NCBI GenBank assembly: GCA_946614685.1
Contig: CAMOHF010000073.1
Coordinates: 1 to 6,074, forward strand
Length of the DNA: 6,074 nt
Origin: an uncultured Clostridia bacterium
GTDB lineage: Bacteria; Bacillota; Clostridia; Lachnospirales; Lachnospiraceae
Direction: 5' to 3'
Shown here: piece after piece, positions 5,764 to 6,074 of the stretch
How positions within the stretch are numbered: the first letter of the stretch is position 1
Layout: the number at the start of each line of letters is the position of its first letter
Position numbers and translations under genes: made by a program
The notes under the pieces: model-generated
Seen by the model: the letters and a program-made list of their open reading frames with translations, nothing else
Databases searched by the model: none
Told to the model about the DNA's origin: nothing

Positions 5764-6074
5764 ATGGTTTACGTTGAGATGAAAAACGTCGAAAAATCCT
5801 TCGATGATCTGGAAGTATTAAAGGGGATTTCCTTATCCGTAACCGAGGGTGAGGTTGTATCCATCATAGGGCCCTCCGGCTCCGGAAAGTCTACCCTCCT
5901 TCGTCTGGCAACGCTGCTTGATACGATGAACAAGGGAGAACTTTCCTATATGGGCGAGCAGGTGGTAAGGATGGAACACGGGTATTCTGTGTACGAAAAA
6001 CCTGCGAAGTTGCGGGAGATCAAGGCGGACTTCGGCCTTGTGTTTCAGAACTTCAATCTGTTCCCGCACAAGAC
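5764..6074 (+). CDS. Amino acid ABC transporter ATP-binding protein, 3' end outside the window
   Basis: This is the ATPase that energises the importer encoded just upstream, acting on the cytoplasmic face of the membrane. Only the first 103 codons plus two bases are in view; the family is normally about 240-260 residues. They include an N-terminal strand (MVYVEMKNVEKSF), the Walker A motif GPSGSGKST (36-44), and the Q-loop VFQNFNLFPH (93-102) with Gln95. The LFPHK following the Q-loop is typical of polar amino acid (HisP/GlnQ) ATPases. The signature motif, Walker B and H-loop lie beyond the right edge, so completeness cannot be judged. The start is set by AAGGAGG seven bases upstream. The gap to the permease stop is 15 bases, consistent with one operon. 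Confidence 0.92.
   Translation, partial: MVYVEMKNVEKSFDDLEVLKGISLSVTEGEVVSIIGPSGSGKSTLLRLATLLDTMNKGELSYMGEQVVRMEHGYSVYEKPAKLREIKADFGLVFQNFNLFPHK

Overview
The window looks like a chromosomal stretch from an anaerobic Firmicute of the class Clostridia, most likely Lachnospiraceae. This is inferred from strong AGGAGG-type ribosome binding sites, tight co-directional gene packing, a Gram-positive style lipobox on the solute-binding protein, a propeller/Y_Y_Y/HD-GYP sensor architecture typical of that family, and a PurF-like protein beginning MGGFFG that I associate with Clostridia. No rRNA, tRNA or other marker fixes the species. All seven genes lie on the + strand. I see no mobile element, CRISPR array or integration site.

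Region 1 (1-2313) is a two-gene unit. A membrane-anchored HD-GYP phosphodiesterase-type sensor, cut by the left edge, overlaps by four bases (ATGA) a BMP/PnrA-family substrate-binding protein. No BMP permease or ATPase is visible beside it, so the pair may be a ligand-sensing and signalling module rather than a transporter.

Region 2 (2314-2407) is a short intergenic stretch with a well-formed sigma-A promoter: TTCACT, a 17-bp spacer, and an extended TGCTATAAT -10. It appears to drive the downstream genes.

Region 3 (2408-6074) appears to be one transcription unit. It starts with a PurF-like amidophosphoribosyltransferase homologue whose phosphoribosyltransferase loop and four iron-sulfur cysteines are present, but whose glutaminase nucleophile and several glutamine-pocket residues appear replaced. 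An acidic 136-residue protein I do not recognise follows. Then comes a polar amino acid ABC importer: a lipoprotein binding protein, a permease, and an ATPase cut by the right edge. A perfect 10-bp stem with a GAGA tetraloop sits between binding protein and permease, and probably lowers expression of the membrane genes relative to the binding protein.

The most interesting points are the PurF-like protein with an apparently dead glutaminase half, its linkage through an unknown acidic protein to an amino acid importer, and the HD-GYP/BMP pair.
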